From NCBI RefSeq assembly GCF_023516215.1, contig NZ_CP097349.1, forward strand, positions 2,852,001 through 2,916,000: DNA of 64,000 bases, in the 5' to 3' direction. The position numbers were made by a program, and so were the translations under genes. Below, in pieces: positions 18,151 to 27,095 of this stretch. Under the pieces are notes generated by a model. That model worked only from the letters and a program-made list of their open reading frames with translations, ran no database searches and was not told the DNA's origin. The stretch's first letter is position 1; every line of letters begins with the position of its first letter. The DNA comes from Cytobacillus pseudoceanisediminis. Its GTDB lineage: Bacteria > Bacillota > Bacilli > Bacillales > Cytobacillaceae.

Positions 18151-19071
18151 ATGGTAAAAATACAAAGGTTTGGCGAATGGTGTGAAATAGAGGTGCCTGT
18201 TCACTGGGAAGGATATACCGTCGAATACATAGTCCGGACATTATGGGGAGCACCAAAAAAACAGACACACAATATGAGGATGAACAAGCAGGTTGTAACC
18301 AATGATGCCCCAGCCAATTGGACAAACCCGCTGCAGGCAGGGGATAAATTAAAATTCCATTTCTTCAGGGAGGAAGATTTGGGACTTATACCCTCTTATT
18401 ATGACATCGAAGTACTCTTTGAAGATGATCATTTACTTGTTTTGAATAAGCCTGCAGGCATGGACACACATCCTAATTCTCCAGAACAAAATAATACCTT
18501 AGCAAACGCTGCAGCCTTTCATATGCAGATGCAGGGCGAATACAGAAGCATAAAACATATACATCGCCTGGACCGAGATACGACCGGTGCCATTTTGTTT
18601 GCGAAGCACGCATTGGCAGGAGCAATCCTGGATAAAAAACTGGAAGAAAGAACAATTAAACGTACATATTTAGCATTAGTTCATGGAAGGATTTCTAAGA
18701 TCAGAGGAACCATCAGCGAGCCAATTGGGCGGGACAGACATCATCCAGCCAGAAGAAGAGTATCTCCCGGCGGCCAGCCTGCTGTCACGAACTATGAACT
18801 AATTGAATACTTTCCTAATCTGAAGCTTTCACTTATTAAATGCCGTCTGGATACTGGCAGAACACATCAGATCCGTGTTCACCTCAGCCATATCGGACAT
18901 CCGCTTGCAGGGGATATTTTATATGGCGGAAAACCTGCTTTTCCACGTCAGGCACTGCACGCCGTAAAACTTGAGATTCCACACCCGTTCTTAGAAGAAA
19001 CCATAGTCTGTCATGCGCCTTTCTTAGATAATCCTGAGATATTTAAGGGAATTGATCCGTATTGCTTTTAA
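18151..19071 (+). CDS. yhcT: RluA-family pseudouridine synthase YhcT
   Basis: 306 residues from ATG 18151 (after AAGGAG). Contains the RluA catalytic motif HRLDRDTTG with the nucleophilic Asp, then GRTHQIRVHLSHIGHPLAGD. It makes pseudouridine in rRNA or tRNA; target not predictable here. The N-terminal 90 residues carry an S4-like/extension segment (MVKIQRFGEWCEIEVPVHWEGYTVEYIVRTLW). Confidence 0.92.
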   Translation: MVKIQRFGEWCEIEVPVHWEGYTVEYIVRTLWGAPKKQTHNMRMNKQVVTNDAPANWTNPLQAGDKLKFHFFREEDLGLIPSYYDIEVLFEDDHLLVLNKPAGMDTHPNSPEQNNTLANAAAFHMQMQGEYRSIKHIHRLDRDTTGAILFAKHALAGAILDKKLEERTIKRTYLALVHGRISKIRGTISEPIGRDRHHPARRRVSPGGQPAVTNYELIEYFPNLKLSLIKCRLDTGRTHQIRVHLSHIGHPLAGDILYGGKPAFPRQALHAVKLEIPHPFLEETIVCHAPFLDNPEIFKGIDPYCF

Positions 19072-19082
19072 GAACGATTCAT

Positions 19083-19105
19083 AGCTGCCCTCTAGAGAGG
19101 CAGCT
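19083..19105 (+). terminator. Terminator of yhcT
   Basis: Stem AGCTGCC/GGCAGCT followed by TTTTTATG, 12 nt after the stop codon. Confidence 0.85.
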
Positions 19106-19147
19106 TTTTATGTCGCTATAATAAAGAGCAGAGGCTTTCAGCGCAAA

Positions 19148-19174
19148 AAAAGAAGCCCCATATGGGACTTCTTT
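19148..19174 (-). terminator. Terminator of the GlsB-like gene
   Basis: Stem AAAGAAGCCC/GGGACTTCTTT (one bulged base), followed on the minus strand by a T run. Confidence 0.8.
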
Positions 19175-19186
19175 CAAATGATTCTA

Positions 19187-19447
19187 TTAGTCATGAGATT
19201 TACGCATAGCCTTCATGATGAAGCCTACGATGAATACAAGCACGATAGCACCAATTAAAGCAGGAATAATAGCAAAGTCAGCTACTACAGGACCCCAATC
19301 ACCAAGAATCAATGAACCTAACCATGCACCAACGAAACCAGCAATGATGTTACCAATAATTCCTCCTGGAATATCTCTTCCCAAAATCATACCTGCTAAC
19401 CAACCAATGATACCACCTATAATTAATGCCCATAAAAAGCTTAACAT
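19187..19447 (-). CDS. GlsB/YeaQ/YmgE family stress-response membrane protein
   Basis: 86 residues, three membrane segments, glycine-rich: LIIGGIIGWLAGMILG, NIIAGFVGAWLGSLILGDWGP, IGAIVLVFIVGFIMK. The transglycosylase-associated (GlsB/YeaQ) family is a small membrane protein linked to general stress; biochemical role unknown. A sigma-B-like promoter lies about 105 nt upstream. Start follows AGAGGAGTGA. Confidence 0.88.
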   Translation of the reverse strand: MLSFLWALIIGGIIGWLAGMILGRDIPGGIIGNIIAGFVGAWLGSLILGDWGPVVADFAIIPALIGAIVLVFIVGFIMKAMRKSHD

Positions 19448-19552
19448 TGAAAATCACTCCTCTTTTTGATTTGAATTAGTTTCTGTTCAGATTAAGAATT
19501 TCATTCAGCAGCTGCGCAGCTTTTGGTGATCTTATGTGCTTGTATAATTAAA

Positions 19553-19577
19553 TTACCCAGGATTCTCTATCTAAAAC
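19553..19577 (-). promoter_or_regulatory. Sigma-B-like promoter of the GlsB-like gene
   Basis: On the minus strand: GTTTTA (19572-19577), 13-nt spacer, GGGTAA (19553-19558). Compared with the sigma-B consensus GTTTAA-N13-15-GGGTAT each hexamer has one mismatch. It fits the stress role of the gene. Confidence 0.5.
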
Positions 19578-19631
19578 CACAAATTAAAAAACTATTCTTC
19601 TGGAAAAATTTTATAATTACCAAAAAAATAA

Positions 19632-19656
19632 AAAAACATCCCTAAGGATGCTTTTT
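19632..19656 (-). terminator. Terminator of the aldo/keto reductase gene
   Basis: Hairpin CATCC-CTAA-GGATG flanked by A and T runs, 12 nt beyond the stop codon at 19668. Confidence 0.75.
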
Positions 19657-19667
19657 GAATAGCTTAA

Positions 19668-20495
19668 TTAAAAATCAAAATTGTCCGGGTCAGCCCCAAA
19701 TCGCTGATCTTTATTTAATGTATTCATTTGTCTCATTTCTTCTTGAGTTAATTCAAAATCAAAAATATTTGCATTTTCCCTTAATCTTTCTTCTTTAACT
19801 GACTTGGGGATTACAATAATACTGTTTTGGAAATGCCATCTTAATATAACTTGGGCTGATGATTTGCCGTGACCCGCGGCAATTTCTTTTATGGCAGGGT
19901 CCTCCAGCACTCTGCCCCTTGCAATTGGAGACCAGGCTTCCACTTTTATATTGTGCTCATCACAAAATGCCCTCAATTCTTCCTGGGATAGAAGAGGGTG
20001 AAGCTCAACCTGATTTACTGCAGGCTTTTCAGCTGAGTTTTCCATTATGTCCTTTATATGATGAATTTGAAAATTGCTCACGCCGATGGCCCTTACCTTT
20101 CCATCCCTATACAGCTTTTCAAGCGCTCGCCAGGTTTCCAGGTATTTCTCCTTAACTGGCCAATGGATTAGATATAAATCGATATACTCTAAACCCAGCT
20201 TCTTTAAACTTTTATCAAAGGCATCTAATGTTTGCTCATATCCCTGGTCCGTATTCCACACCTTTGTCGTTATGAAAAGCTCTTCCCTGGGAACACCGCT
20301 TTCTTTTATTGCCCTTCCAACACCCTCTTCATTTTCATAAAAGGCAGCAGTATCAATTAGCCTGTAGCCTATGTTGATTGCATTTTTCACTGTGTCTTCA
20401 ACCTGCTGGCCCTCTTCTACTTTATATACTCCCAGCCCGAATTGGGGCATTTCAACTCCATTATGTAAGGTTAAAGTGCTGCTGATATCCTTCAT
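19668..20495 (-). CDS. Aldo/keto reductase (YtbE/YvgN-like)
   Basis: 275 residues of the AKR5-like group. Catalytic tetrad in context: Asp and Tyr in DTAAFYENEEGVG, Lys in FITTKVWN, His in YLIHWP; NADPH-binding IPKSVKEERLREN near the C terminus. Likely reduces methylglyoxal and other aldehydes. A single-gene unit with its own terminator. Confidence 0.92.
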   Translation of the reverse strand: MKDISSTLTLHNGVEMPQFGLGVYKVEEGQQVEDTVKNAINIGYRLIDTAAFYENEEGVGRAIKESGVPREELFITTKVWNTDQGYEQTLDAFDKSLKKLGLEYIDLYLIHWPVKEKYLETWRALEKLYRDGKVRAIGVSNFQIHHIKDIMENSAEKPAVNQVELHPLLSQEELRAFCDEHNIKVEAWSPIARGRVLEDPAIKEIAAGHGKSSAQVILRWHFQNSIIVIPKSVKEERLRENANIFDFELTQEEMRQMNTLNKDQRFGADPDNFDF

Positions 20496-20582
20496 ATAAT
20501 GAAATCATCTCCTTCATGTTTTTTACTTCATTTTATCATTTGCATGAAAAGGAGACCTACTATTTACACTTCCAAAACAAAA

Positions 20583-20607
20583 GCGATTGCCCTAGGGAGG
20601 CAATCGC
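20583..20607 (-). terminator. Hairpin, possible terminator of a short minus-strand transcript
   Basis: Perfect 9-bp stem GCGATTGCC/GGCAATCGC, followed on the minus strand by TTTTG. It lies in the 300-base gap between the aldo/keto reductase and helD. Upstream on that strand is only a very short frame (GTG near 20667, about 22 codons) behind AAGAAGGGG, which I do not call as a gene. Confidence 0.45.
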
Positions 20608-20764
20608 CCATCTATATAAACGGCATATGCCGGGATTGTGATATCGCTATTTTTCGTCACCCCTTCTTATGTAAGATTGATTTTCCCGGTGAAAAAATGT
20701 CCTAAACAATGGACAAAAAATACTTTTTGAAGCTCTCCGAAACAATTGAATTTAGGCCAAAAAA

Positions 20765-20787
20765 AGCAGCCCGAAAAATCAGCTGCT
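20765..20787 (-). terminator. Terminator of helD
   Basis: Stem AGCAGC/GCTGCT with 11-nt loop followed on the minus strand by seven T. Confidence 0.8.
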
Positions 20788-20794
20788 AAAAGTT

Positions 20795-23060
20795 TTAACC
20801 AATAATAAAATTGTTTCTTTCCATTCCATAGAAATATAACCGGTGCAGAGGCCTTGTCATAGCGACATAAAGAAGCTTAATATCCAATTCAGACTTTATA
20901 GAAAATTCTTCCTCAAGCGACAGAATTATGACCCCGTCAAATTCCAGACCCTTTGCCAAATAGGAGGGGACGATGACGATTTCATCCTTTGGTATGCTTT
21001 CCTGCTCCTGCAGCAGTTTAAAAGGGAGCTTGGCATGCTTTTTAAAAAGGCCATGAATGAGCAGACAGTCTTTCATCGTTTTCCCGATCACCGCAAATGT
21101 TTTATAATCTTCTTTTTTCAATGAAATTACCTGTTCCTCAAGCTGCTGTACAAGCCTATGGCCATTCTCTCTCTTGATAAATTCAGGACTTTTCCCATGG
21201 CGGACAACCGGCTCGACTTCAGGGAATGAATAGGGGAGAAGCTTGAGCAATTCATTCGCCTTTTCCATGATTTCCACGGTGGTACGATAGCTTTTCTGAA
21301 GCTCTGTATATGTTGCACGAGGAAAAATAAAGTCAAGAACCTCCTGCCAGCTTGTTAGTCCCCTGTAGGAATGAATTCCTTGTGCAAGATCCCCCACTAA
21401 TGTGAACATATCCGTATCAAGTGACTTTTTTAAAGAGAGGAGCTCCATGAAACTGTAATCCTGTGCTTCATCAATGACGATATTTTTTGCCTTCAGCTCT
21501 TTAGGGATGCCAAAAAGGCTTTCCTGCAAGTAAAGCATTAAAGCTAAGTCTTCTCTCTCATAAACCTTTTTCCTGAACAATTTCCTGCAGTACTCACATA
21601 GCAGATCTGCATCTTTTAGAGGCAATTTCCCGCCTGACAATCTTGAAAGACGGTTGGAGTCTTCAAACAGGTCTTTATAATAACGGATAAGGCTTTTTTC
21701 GGAAATTGCTTCATGTATTTTGGCACAGCAGTTCTGAAGCTTTTCTTTAATTCTTCCAGCCTGGCAGCTTTTTTATCAAGCGCATCTGAAACATACTGTC
21801 TTCTTTTTTCCGGGTCTTTCCCTCTGTTAAGGGCCCTTTCAATTCTCTCGTCATAATACGTTTCAATTTTCTTTATGATATTTTTCTTTTTCTTAGCAAG
21901 ATCGTTTTGAAGCACAGCCTTTAACTTTTCGAGCCTTCGATAAAGAGGCAGATAATTGTAATCCTCCAAAAAAGCTGGAAGAATTTCTTATGGCTGAACA
22001 GCCTGAATTTATCTACCATAAAATCATCACTGGGGCAGAAGCTATTATAAATTTCTTTTAGGTAATTGGTGAGGATTGTCTGAAAAACGGGCGATCCTTT
22101 AATGGATGATGCCCAGGCTGCAAGGTTTACTTCTTCACTGCCATGGTCTTCAAGCAAGTTCACCAATTTACTGTCATCAGCCATTTTAAGATCCTCACCA
22201 AGACATGCCAGCACATATTCCTGGAAGGTAGTCTGGCGGACTCTTTCTACCCCAAGCTCAGGAAGAGCTTCTGAAATATAATCAATGAATAGCCTGCTTG
22301 GTGCCAGAATCATAAGCTGTTCAGGTGCAAAATTTTCTTTGTACTGATAAATGAAATAACTAATCCTGTGCAGGGCAATTGTTGTTTTTCCGCTTCCTGC
22401 TGCCCCCTGAACAATGATGGGCTTATTCAAATCAGCACGTATTATTTTATTCTGTTCTTCCTGTATGGTTGAAATAATTTCTGTGAGGCGGTTGCTTGAG
22501 CTTTTAGACAGTGATTCCTGAAGCAATTCATCTGTAGTCGTGAGGTCTATATCCCGGATCTCATCCAGAATCCCATCTTCAATCATATATTGCCGTTTCA
22601 ATGACAGATGGCCCGTAAAGCTTTCTTCATAGGAATGATATTGAACCTCTCCCAGCCTGCCTTCATAGTATAAATTGGCTATCGGAGAACGCCAGTCAAC
22701 GATAATCTGCTCCTGATTCTCCCTTGAATACAATGAAGTTTTGCCTATGTATAAGATCTCTTTTTCATTTAAATCTTCTCTTAAGAAATCAATTCTGGCG
22801 AAATATGGCTTTTTCCGGGCTTTTTTCAATTGTTTTAATTCATCTTTGGACATTTCAAAGAAACGGGCATTTGTCAATAAAGAAGAGTAACTTAAACTGG
22901 ATTCAAGCCAATCAACGTCTTCAAAAGCTTCTTTCATATTTTCCTGGAACTTATCTTTGCTGGATTCTGACGTTTTAATTACGACATCAATATAACGTTT
23001 CGTAAATTCCAGCCGCTGAGTCTCCTGCTGAAAATCGGGGTGTTCAAATTCAGATGGCAT
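20795..23060 (-). CDS. helD: HelD-like superfamily 1 helicase, RNA polymerase recycling factor (two one-base frameshifts)
   Basis: About 755 residues when joined, near the usual HelD size. HelD binds stalled RNA polymerase and uses ATP to release it from DNA. N-terminal coiled-coil arm (FTKRYIDVVIKTSESSKDKFQENMKEAF), Walker A GAAGSGKTTIALHR, middle coiled segment (NIIKKIETYYDERIERAL), then DEAQDYS (Walker B), GDLAQGIHSYRG and the C-terminal LYVAMTRPLHRLYF motif. Frame breaks lie in an A run at 21968-21973 and a T run at 21694-21699 (plus strand); one base at each restores LFLEDYNYLPLYRRLEK and KKSLIRYYKDLFED. Start follows AAAGGAG. Confidence 0.9.
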
Positions 23061-23259
23061 ATGTTTCTCCTTTCAATTGTTTTTCAGCCGCAATGGAGAA
23101 ATACATATGAGCATACGCGTGGGCAGAAAAATATATTATCAGAAAAATCTGCAAGAATCAAGGGATGATAAAGACAAATTTGTTTTTGTCGAATTAGGGT
23201 GTTAAATGCATTGGCAATCATGTTAATTTATAATATAGAAAAACACTCTTTAGGAGGTG

Positions 23260-23358
23260 ATGAAAGTGGCCATTGCAGTTGCAATGCCTGATAATGCAGC
23301 GTCTCATGCAAAGCCTGATATTGGTGGCGATACTTTGCATGAGGCGGTAATAGACTAA
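23260..23358 (+). CDS. Possible 31-32 residue peptide with internal inverted repeat
   Basis: A short frame begins at ATG 23260 or, better spaced from TTTAGGAGG, GTG 23266, and reads MKVAIAVAMPDNAASHAKP... to HEAVID before TAA 23356-23358. It contains an 11-bp perfect inverted repeat. It lies about 95 nt upstream of the CD3324-family gene on the same strand. I do not recognise it; the strong ribosome binding site is the main support. Confidence 0.4.
   Translation: MKVAIAVAMPDNAASHAKPDIGGDTLHEAVID
23303..23343 (+). repeat. Inverted repeat CTCATGCAAAG/CTTTGCATGAG
   Basis: Perfect 11-bp arms (23303-23313 and 23333-23343) around a 19-nt loop, inside the short frame above. No T run follows, so it is not a normal terminator; it could be an RNA control structure or an operator. 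Confidence 0.6.
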
Positions 23359-23452
23359 TTTATTATCGCCCATTCAGCTAAAACCATTTCTGATATCGGC
23401 TTTGCACCTTATTCATTTTTTATTAACAAAAATCAATAAGGAGCTGGCAGAA

Positions 23453-23716
23453 ATGAGTTATGTAAAAGCGAATGCCGTTTTACCGGAGACTTTGATAGCA
23501 GAAATTCAAAAATACGTTCAGGGTGAGGCAATTTATATCCCCAAGCCTGAAAAGGACTACCAAAAATGGGGCTCACGCTCTGGAGCGAGAAAAGCCCTGG
23601 ATGAAAGGAACCATTCTATTAAAGGCGCCTTCCAAAACGGCAAAACAATCTCTCAATTGGCGGAAGAATATTTTCTTTCAGTTGAAACAATCAAAAAAAT
23701 AGTTTATAAAAAGTAA
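23453..23716 (+). CDS. CD3324-family / Mor-like helix-turn-helix protein
   Basis: 87 residues from ATG 23453 (after AAGGAGCTGG). MSYVKANAVLPETLIAEIQKYVQGEAIYIPK is followed by a C-terminal helix-turn-helix (GAFQNGKTISQLAEEYFLSVETIKKIVY). This layout matches small Bacillus/Clostridium proteins named CD3324 family, related to Mor/C transcription activators. Target unknown. Confidence 0.8.
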   Translation: MSYVKANAVLPETLIAEIQKYVQGEAIYIPKPEKDYQKWGSRSGARKALDERNHSIKGAFQNGKTISQLAEEYFLSVETIKKIVYKK

Positions 23717-23722
23717 ATATTC

Positions 23723-23747
23723 GCACTGAACCTTGTTCAGTGCTTTT
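23723..23747 (+). terminator. Terminator after the CD3324-family gene
   Basis: Stem GCACTGAAC/GTTCAGTGC, three-base loop, followed by TTTTC. Confidence 0.88.
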
Positions 23748-23854
23748 CATATGCCAAGTTCATTTCCTAATCGTTTTATACATTTACATTTTTATGTAAT
23801 TCTTTTAAAGTGAAGGTGATATATAAAGGTGCTGTAGGTATAGGAGTGTGTATA

Positions 23855-24492
23855 ATGGAACCTTTCATCAGGAATGATCAATATAATTTTATTAAATATC
23901 AGACGCAGGTGCTAATTAATGGCCATGCATCTGTCAATGATACAGGAGTGCTGAATGCACTGAAATCTCTTTCTGCTGAGAAGGTATTGGGCCTTTTTGA
24001 AGAACTTAGCGAGGAACAGAGACAGCTTCTTTTACCGGTCAGTGATATAAAAGAAAGAGATCAGGCTGATGCCTTTTTGGAACAAATAAAGGAATACGTA
24101 ATACCGTTTGCATCATTGACGGAACAATCCATCAAAAAGCTGTTCCCTAAAGCAAAAAAATTAAAGATACCAGCACTTGAAGATATCGATTTCAGGGAAA
24201 TAAGCTACTTAGGATGGGACGACAAAGGCACAAACAGGAAGTATATGATCAGCCTTATGGATGGCAAACTGACTGGCATATATGGAACATTTAAACCGCT
24301 GGGCAAAAAAGGGATCTGTGCCATCTGCAACAAATTCGAAGAAACAGGCATGTTCTTAACTGAAACCAAGGGTACTCAGCTGGGTACCTATACAAAAAAG
24401 GGAATTACATTTGCCAGGACAGCCAGAAATGCAATGCGAATTTAAATTCACTGGAAAAGCTTCATGATTTTATCGGAAGGCTTAAAGGATAG
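23855..24492 (+). CDS. FusB/FusC-family EF-G-binding protein (one-base frameshift)
   Basis: About 212 residues when joined. The N-terminal helical domain begins MEPFIRNDQYNFIKYQTQVL; the C-terminal domain holds a four-Cys zinc finger, CAICNKFEETGMFLTETKG ... then, in the other frame, YICQDSQKCNANLNSLEKL. The break lies in the A/G run at 24394-24402; one base restores the second Cys pair and a stop at 24490-24492. Family members bind elongation factor G; acquired ones give fusidic acid resistance, while chromosomal Bacillus homologues are usually intrinsic. Start ATG 23855 follows AGGAG. Confidence 0.85.
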
Positions 24493-24510
24493 ATGAATAT
24501 CTCCATAATT

Positions 24511-24538
24511 AAGACACCGCCTTATTTGGCGGTGTCTT
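24511..24538 (+). terminator. Terminator after the EF-G-binding protein gene
   Basis: Perfect 11-bp stem AAGACACCGCC/GGCGGTGTCTT followed by TCTTTC. Confidence 0.88.
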
Positions 24539-24670
24539 CTTTCATCTCTTCGTTTATTCTCATTAAACTGGGGAATATTACTGTAATAAAAAAACTATCA
24601 TATTTTGTCGATTTCGTATAAAATAATTACGTTTGATTGAATTTTTCCTAAAATAATTGGGGGTAAAAAA

Positions 24671-25288
24671 ATGGTTTTTAAGAAGAAGGACAAGTTTAAC
24701 ACATTGTTAAGCAATATTTCAGTGAATTTAAAAGATAGTGCAATTTACTTTGCCGACTATAAAATTAACAATGTCAGTGATTTAAAAACCTTTTCAAAAA
24801 CAATGAAGGATTATGAAACAAAAGGCGATTCCTATGTGCATGAAGTCATTAAGGAATTAAATAACGCTTTTATTACACCGATTGAAAGAGAAGATATCCT
24901 CCACCTCGCTATGAGCATGGATGATGTGCTCGATGGTTTTGAAGAATGTGCTGATTTATTTGAAATGTATTCCATGACACAAGCTGATGAGTTTATGCTG
25001 AAGTTTGTGGATGCAATTAAGAATTGTGCAATTGAAATTGAAAAATGCGTGGAACTTCTTTCAACTAAGAAATTACTGCAGATCAGGGAGCATGCAATCA
25101 AAATTAAAGATTACGAATCCAAATGTGATGGAGTCCGCCGTCAATCAATCAAGCATCTTTTTGCTACTGAAAAAGATCCTATCCGGATTATTCAGTATAA
25201 AGAAATTTATGAAACTCTGGAAGATATTGCTGACAGCTGCCAGAATGTCGCCAATACGCTTGAAACCATCATCATGAAAAATGCTTAA
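24671..25288 (+). CDS. DUF47/PhoU-like regulator of phosphate transport
   Basis: 205 residues, all-helical, DUF47 (YkaA-like) family: FADYKINNVSDLKTFSKTMKDYETKGDSYVHEV ... PIEREDILHLAMSMDDVLDGFEECADLF. These PhoU-like proteins are encoded next to Pit-type phosphate transporters and are thought to control them. The pit gene starts 12 nt downstream. Confidence 0.9.
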   Translation: MVFKKKDKFNTLLSNISVNLKDSAIYFADYKINNVSDLKTFSKTMKDYETKGDSYVHEVIKELNNAFITPIEREDILHLAMSMDDVLDGFEECADLFEMYSMTQADEFMLKFVDAIKNCAIEIEKCVELLSTKKLLQIREHAIKIKDYESKCDGVRRQSIKHLFATEKDPIRIIQYKEIYETLEDIADSCQNVANTLETIIMKNA

Positions 25289-25300
25289 GGGGCGATTACA

Positions 25301-26299
25301 ATGGATGCAGTATTTATTATTACAATCTTAATTGTCATTGGAGCTCTGGCATTTGATTTTATCAATGGATTTCATGATACGGCAAACGCAATAGCTACCT
25401 CTGTCTCCACTAAGGCTCTTAAACCAAGGCATGCCATCCTATTGGCTGCCGTCATGAACTTTGTTGGTGCCATGACATTTACTGGGGTGGCCAAAACCAT
25501 AACAAAGGATATAGTGGACCCATTTACTTTGCAGAATGGTTCACTTGTCATTCTGGCCGCTTTAGTTGCTGCGATATTCTGGAACCTGCTGACTTGGTAT
25601 TATGGCATCCCTAGCAGCTCTTCCCATGCGATCATAGGGTCGATTGCCGGTGCTGCGATTGCGGCAGCTGGATTTTCAGCTTTAAATTATCAGGGATTTT
25701 TAAAAATCCTTCAAGCACTTATCTTTTCGCCGTTAATTGCCTTTGCAGTCGGTTTTATCGTTTACAGCATATTCAAGATTGTCTTTAAACACAACAACCT
25801 TACAAAAACAAACCGGAACTTCAGGCTGTTTCAAATTTTCACAGCCGCTCTGCAATCATATACACATGGAACAAATGACGCGCAAAAAGCTATGGGTATT
25901 ATTACAATGGCGCTTATCGCAAACAACTATGTCACTTCAACTGATATTCCATTTTGGGTACAGTTTTCCTGTGCATTAGCTATGGGTCTTGGGACTTCCA
26001 TCGGAGGCTGGAAAATTATCAAAACGGTCGGTGGAAAAATCATGAAAATCCGGCCGATAAATGGAGTGGCAGCAGATTTAACAGGTGCAATGATCATTTT
26101 TGGCGCAACATTTATCCACTTGCCAGTCAGTACTACTCATGTTATCTCCTCTTCCATCCTGGGTGTAGGTTCTGCCCACAGGCTTAAAGGAGTAAAATGG
26201 GGAACAGCCCAGAGAATGCTTATTACATGGGTAATCACCTTGCCGATATCGGCAACTTTAGCTGGCCTTGTTTATTTAATTTTGAATGCCATTTTCTAA
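25301..26299 (+). CDS. pit: Low-affinity inorganic phosphate transporter (PiT family)
   Basis: 332 residues, about 9-10 membrane segments. The two inverted-repeat signature motifs are present: GFHDTANAIATSVSTKAL near residue 23 and THGTNDAQKAMGI near residue 188. Takes up phosphate (as metal-phosphate or with protons/sodium). Forms a two-gene operon with the DUF47 gene; ends at a strong terminator. Confidence 0.93.
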   Translation: MDAVFIITILIVIGALAFDFINGFHDTANAIATSVSTKALKPRHAILLAAVMNFVGAMTFTGVAKTITKDIVDPFTLQNGSLVILAALVAAIFWNLLTWYYGIPSSSSHAIIGSIAGAAIAAAGFSALNYQGFLKILQALIFSPLIAFAVGFIVYSIFKIVFKHNNLTKTNRNFRLFQIFTAALQSYTHGTNDAQKAMGIITMALIANNYVTSTDIPFWVQFSCALAMGLGTSIGGWKIIKTVGGKIMKIRPINGVAADLTGAMIIFGATFIHLPVSTTHVISSSILGVGSAHRLKGVKWGTAQRMLITWVITLPISATLAGLVYLILNAIF

Positions 26300-26306
26300 T
26301 ATAAAT

Positions 26307-26335
26307 AAAAGGAGCTGGCTTAGCCCGCTCCTTTT
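26307..26335. terminator. Terminator between pit and yhcW
   Basis: Stem AAAAGGAGC/GCTCCTTTT with 11-nt loop between convergent genes. Confidence 0.85.
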
Positions 26336-26336
26336 A

Positions 26337-26996
26337 TTAACTCTCGCCTTGCCCCATTATCAGTTCATCAATAGGTATCTCAGAAAAAGCCTTATACCTC
26401 ATAACCTTTTCATGGAAGGAAAGAAAGTGCGTAACATCATTTGGAACAGCCGCACAGTGCATTCCTGCCTGAACAGCTGCGATTGATCCATTTACGGAAT
26501 CTTCAATGGCCAGACTTTCTTCAGGCTCGACGCCCATTTCTTCAAGTGCTTTTATGTAAAGAGCCGGGTCAGGCTTTACTTTTTCAACATCTTCTTTTGT
26601 TTTGATAGTTTGAAAATGACCCTCAATTCCAAAATGGTCTAAATAATGCTTAACCCATTCCCTGCCAGAGCTGGATGCGACTCCAAGCTTAAGGCCTTTT
26701 TCAATGCACTTTTCTATTAGGTCCTGAATCCCTTCCCTCAGAATTAAAATATCCCTCTGACTCTGGAATGCTTTTTCTGTTTTCTCCTGAACAGATTCAC
26801 GATTAATTTGAATACCTAATTTACTGTCAATATAATTAAATAGAATATCATCTGTAGTGCCAATCCCCTTCGCAAAATCCTCCAGCCCAAGCTCAAATCC
26901 ATAATCTTCTGACAGGATTTGTTTAAAAACCTCATACCATAAAGATTCTGTGTCTACAATGGTTCCATCAAAATCAAAAATTACAGCCTTTATCAT
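26337..26996 (-). CDS. yhcW: HAD-family phosphatase YhcW (beta-phosphoglucomutase-like)
   Basis: 219 residues. HAD motif I DFDGTIVDTES (nucleophile Asp), motif II ASSSG, motif III Lys in VEKVKPDP, motif IV AIEDSVNG. Cap domain in residues about 15-80. Small phosphorylated sugar is the likely substrate; the exact one is unknown. Confidence 0.88.
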   Translation of the reverse strand: MIKAVIFDFDGTIVDTESLWYEVFKQILSEDYGFELGLEDFAKGIGTTDDILFNYIDSKLGIQINRESVQEKTEKAFQSQRDILILREGIQDLIEKCIEKGLKLGVASSSGREWVKHYLDHFGIEGHFQTIKTKEDVEKVKPDPALYIKALEEMGVEPEESLAIEDSVNGSIAAVQAGMHCAAVPNDVTHFLSFHEKVMRYKAFSEIPIDELIMGQGES

Positions 26997-27070
26997 TCTG
27001 CCACCGCCTCCTGAATTCTTTCCCCTTACATTAGACGTTACTGCTATATTAAAGTTACTATTTTTGAAGC

Positions 27071-27095
27071 AAGCCGGGAACTAGCTTCCCGGCTT
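27071..27095. terminator. Hairpin at the 3' end of rocB
   Basis: 10-bp stem AAGCCGGGAA/TTCCCGGCTT; it overlaps the rocB stop codon. T-rich tracts are short, so termination is likely but not certain. Confidence 0.6.
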
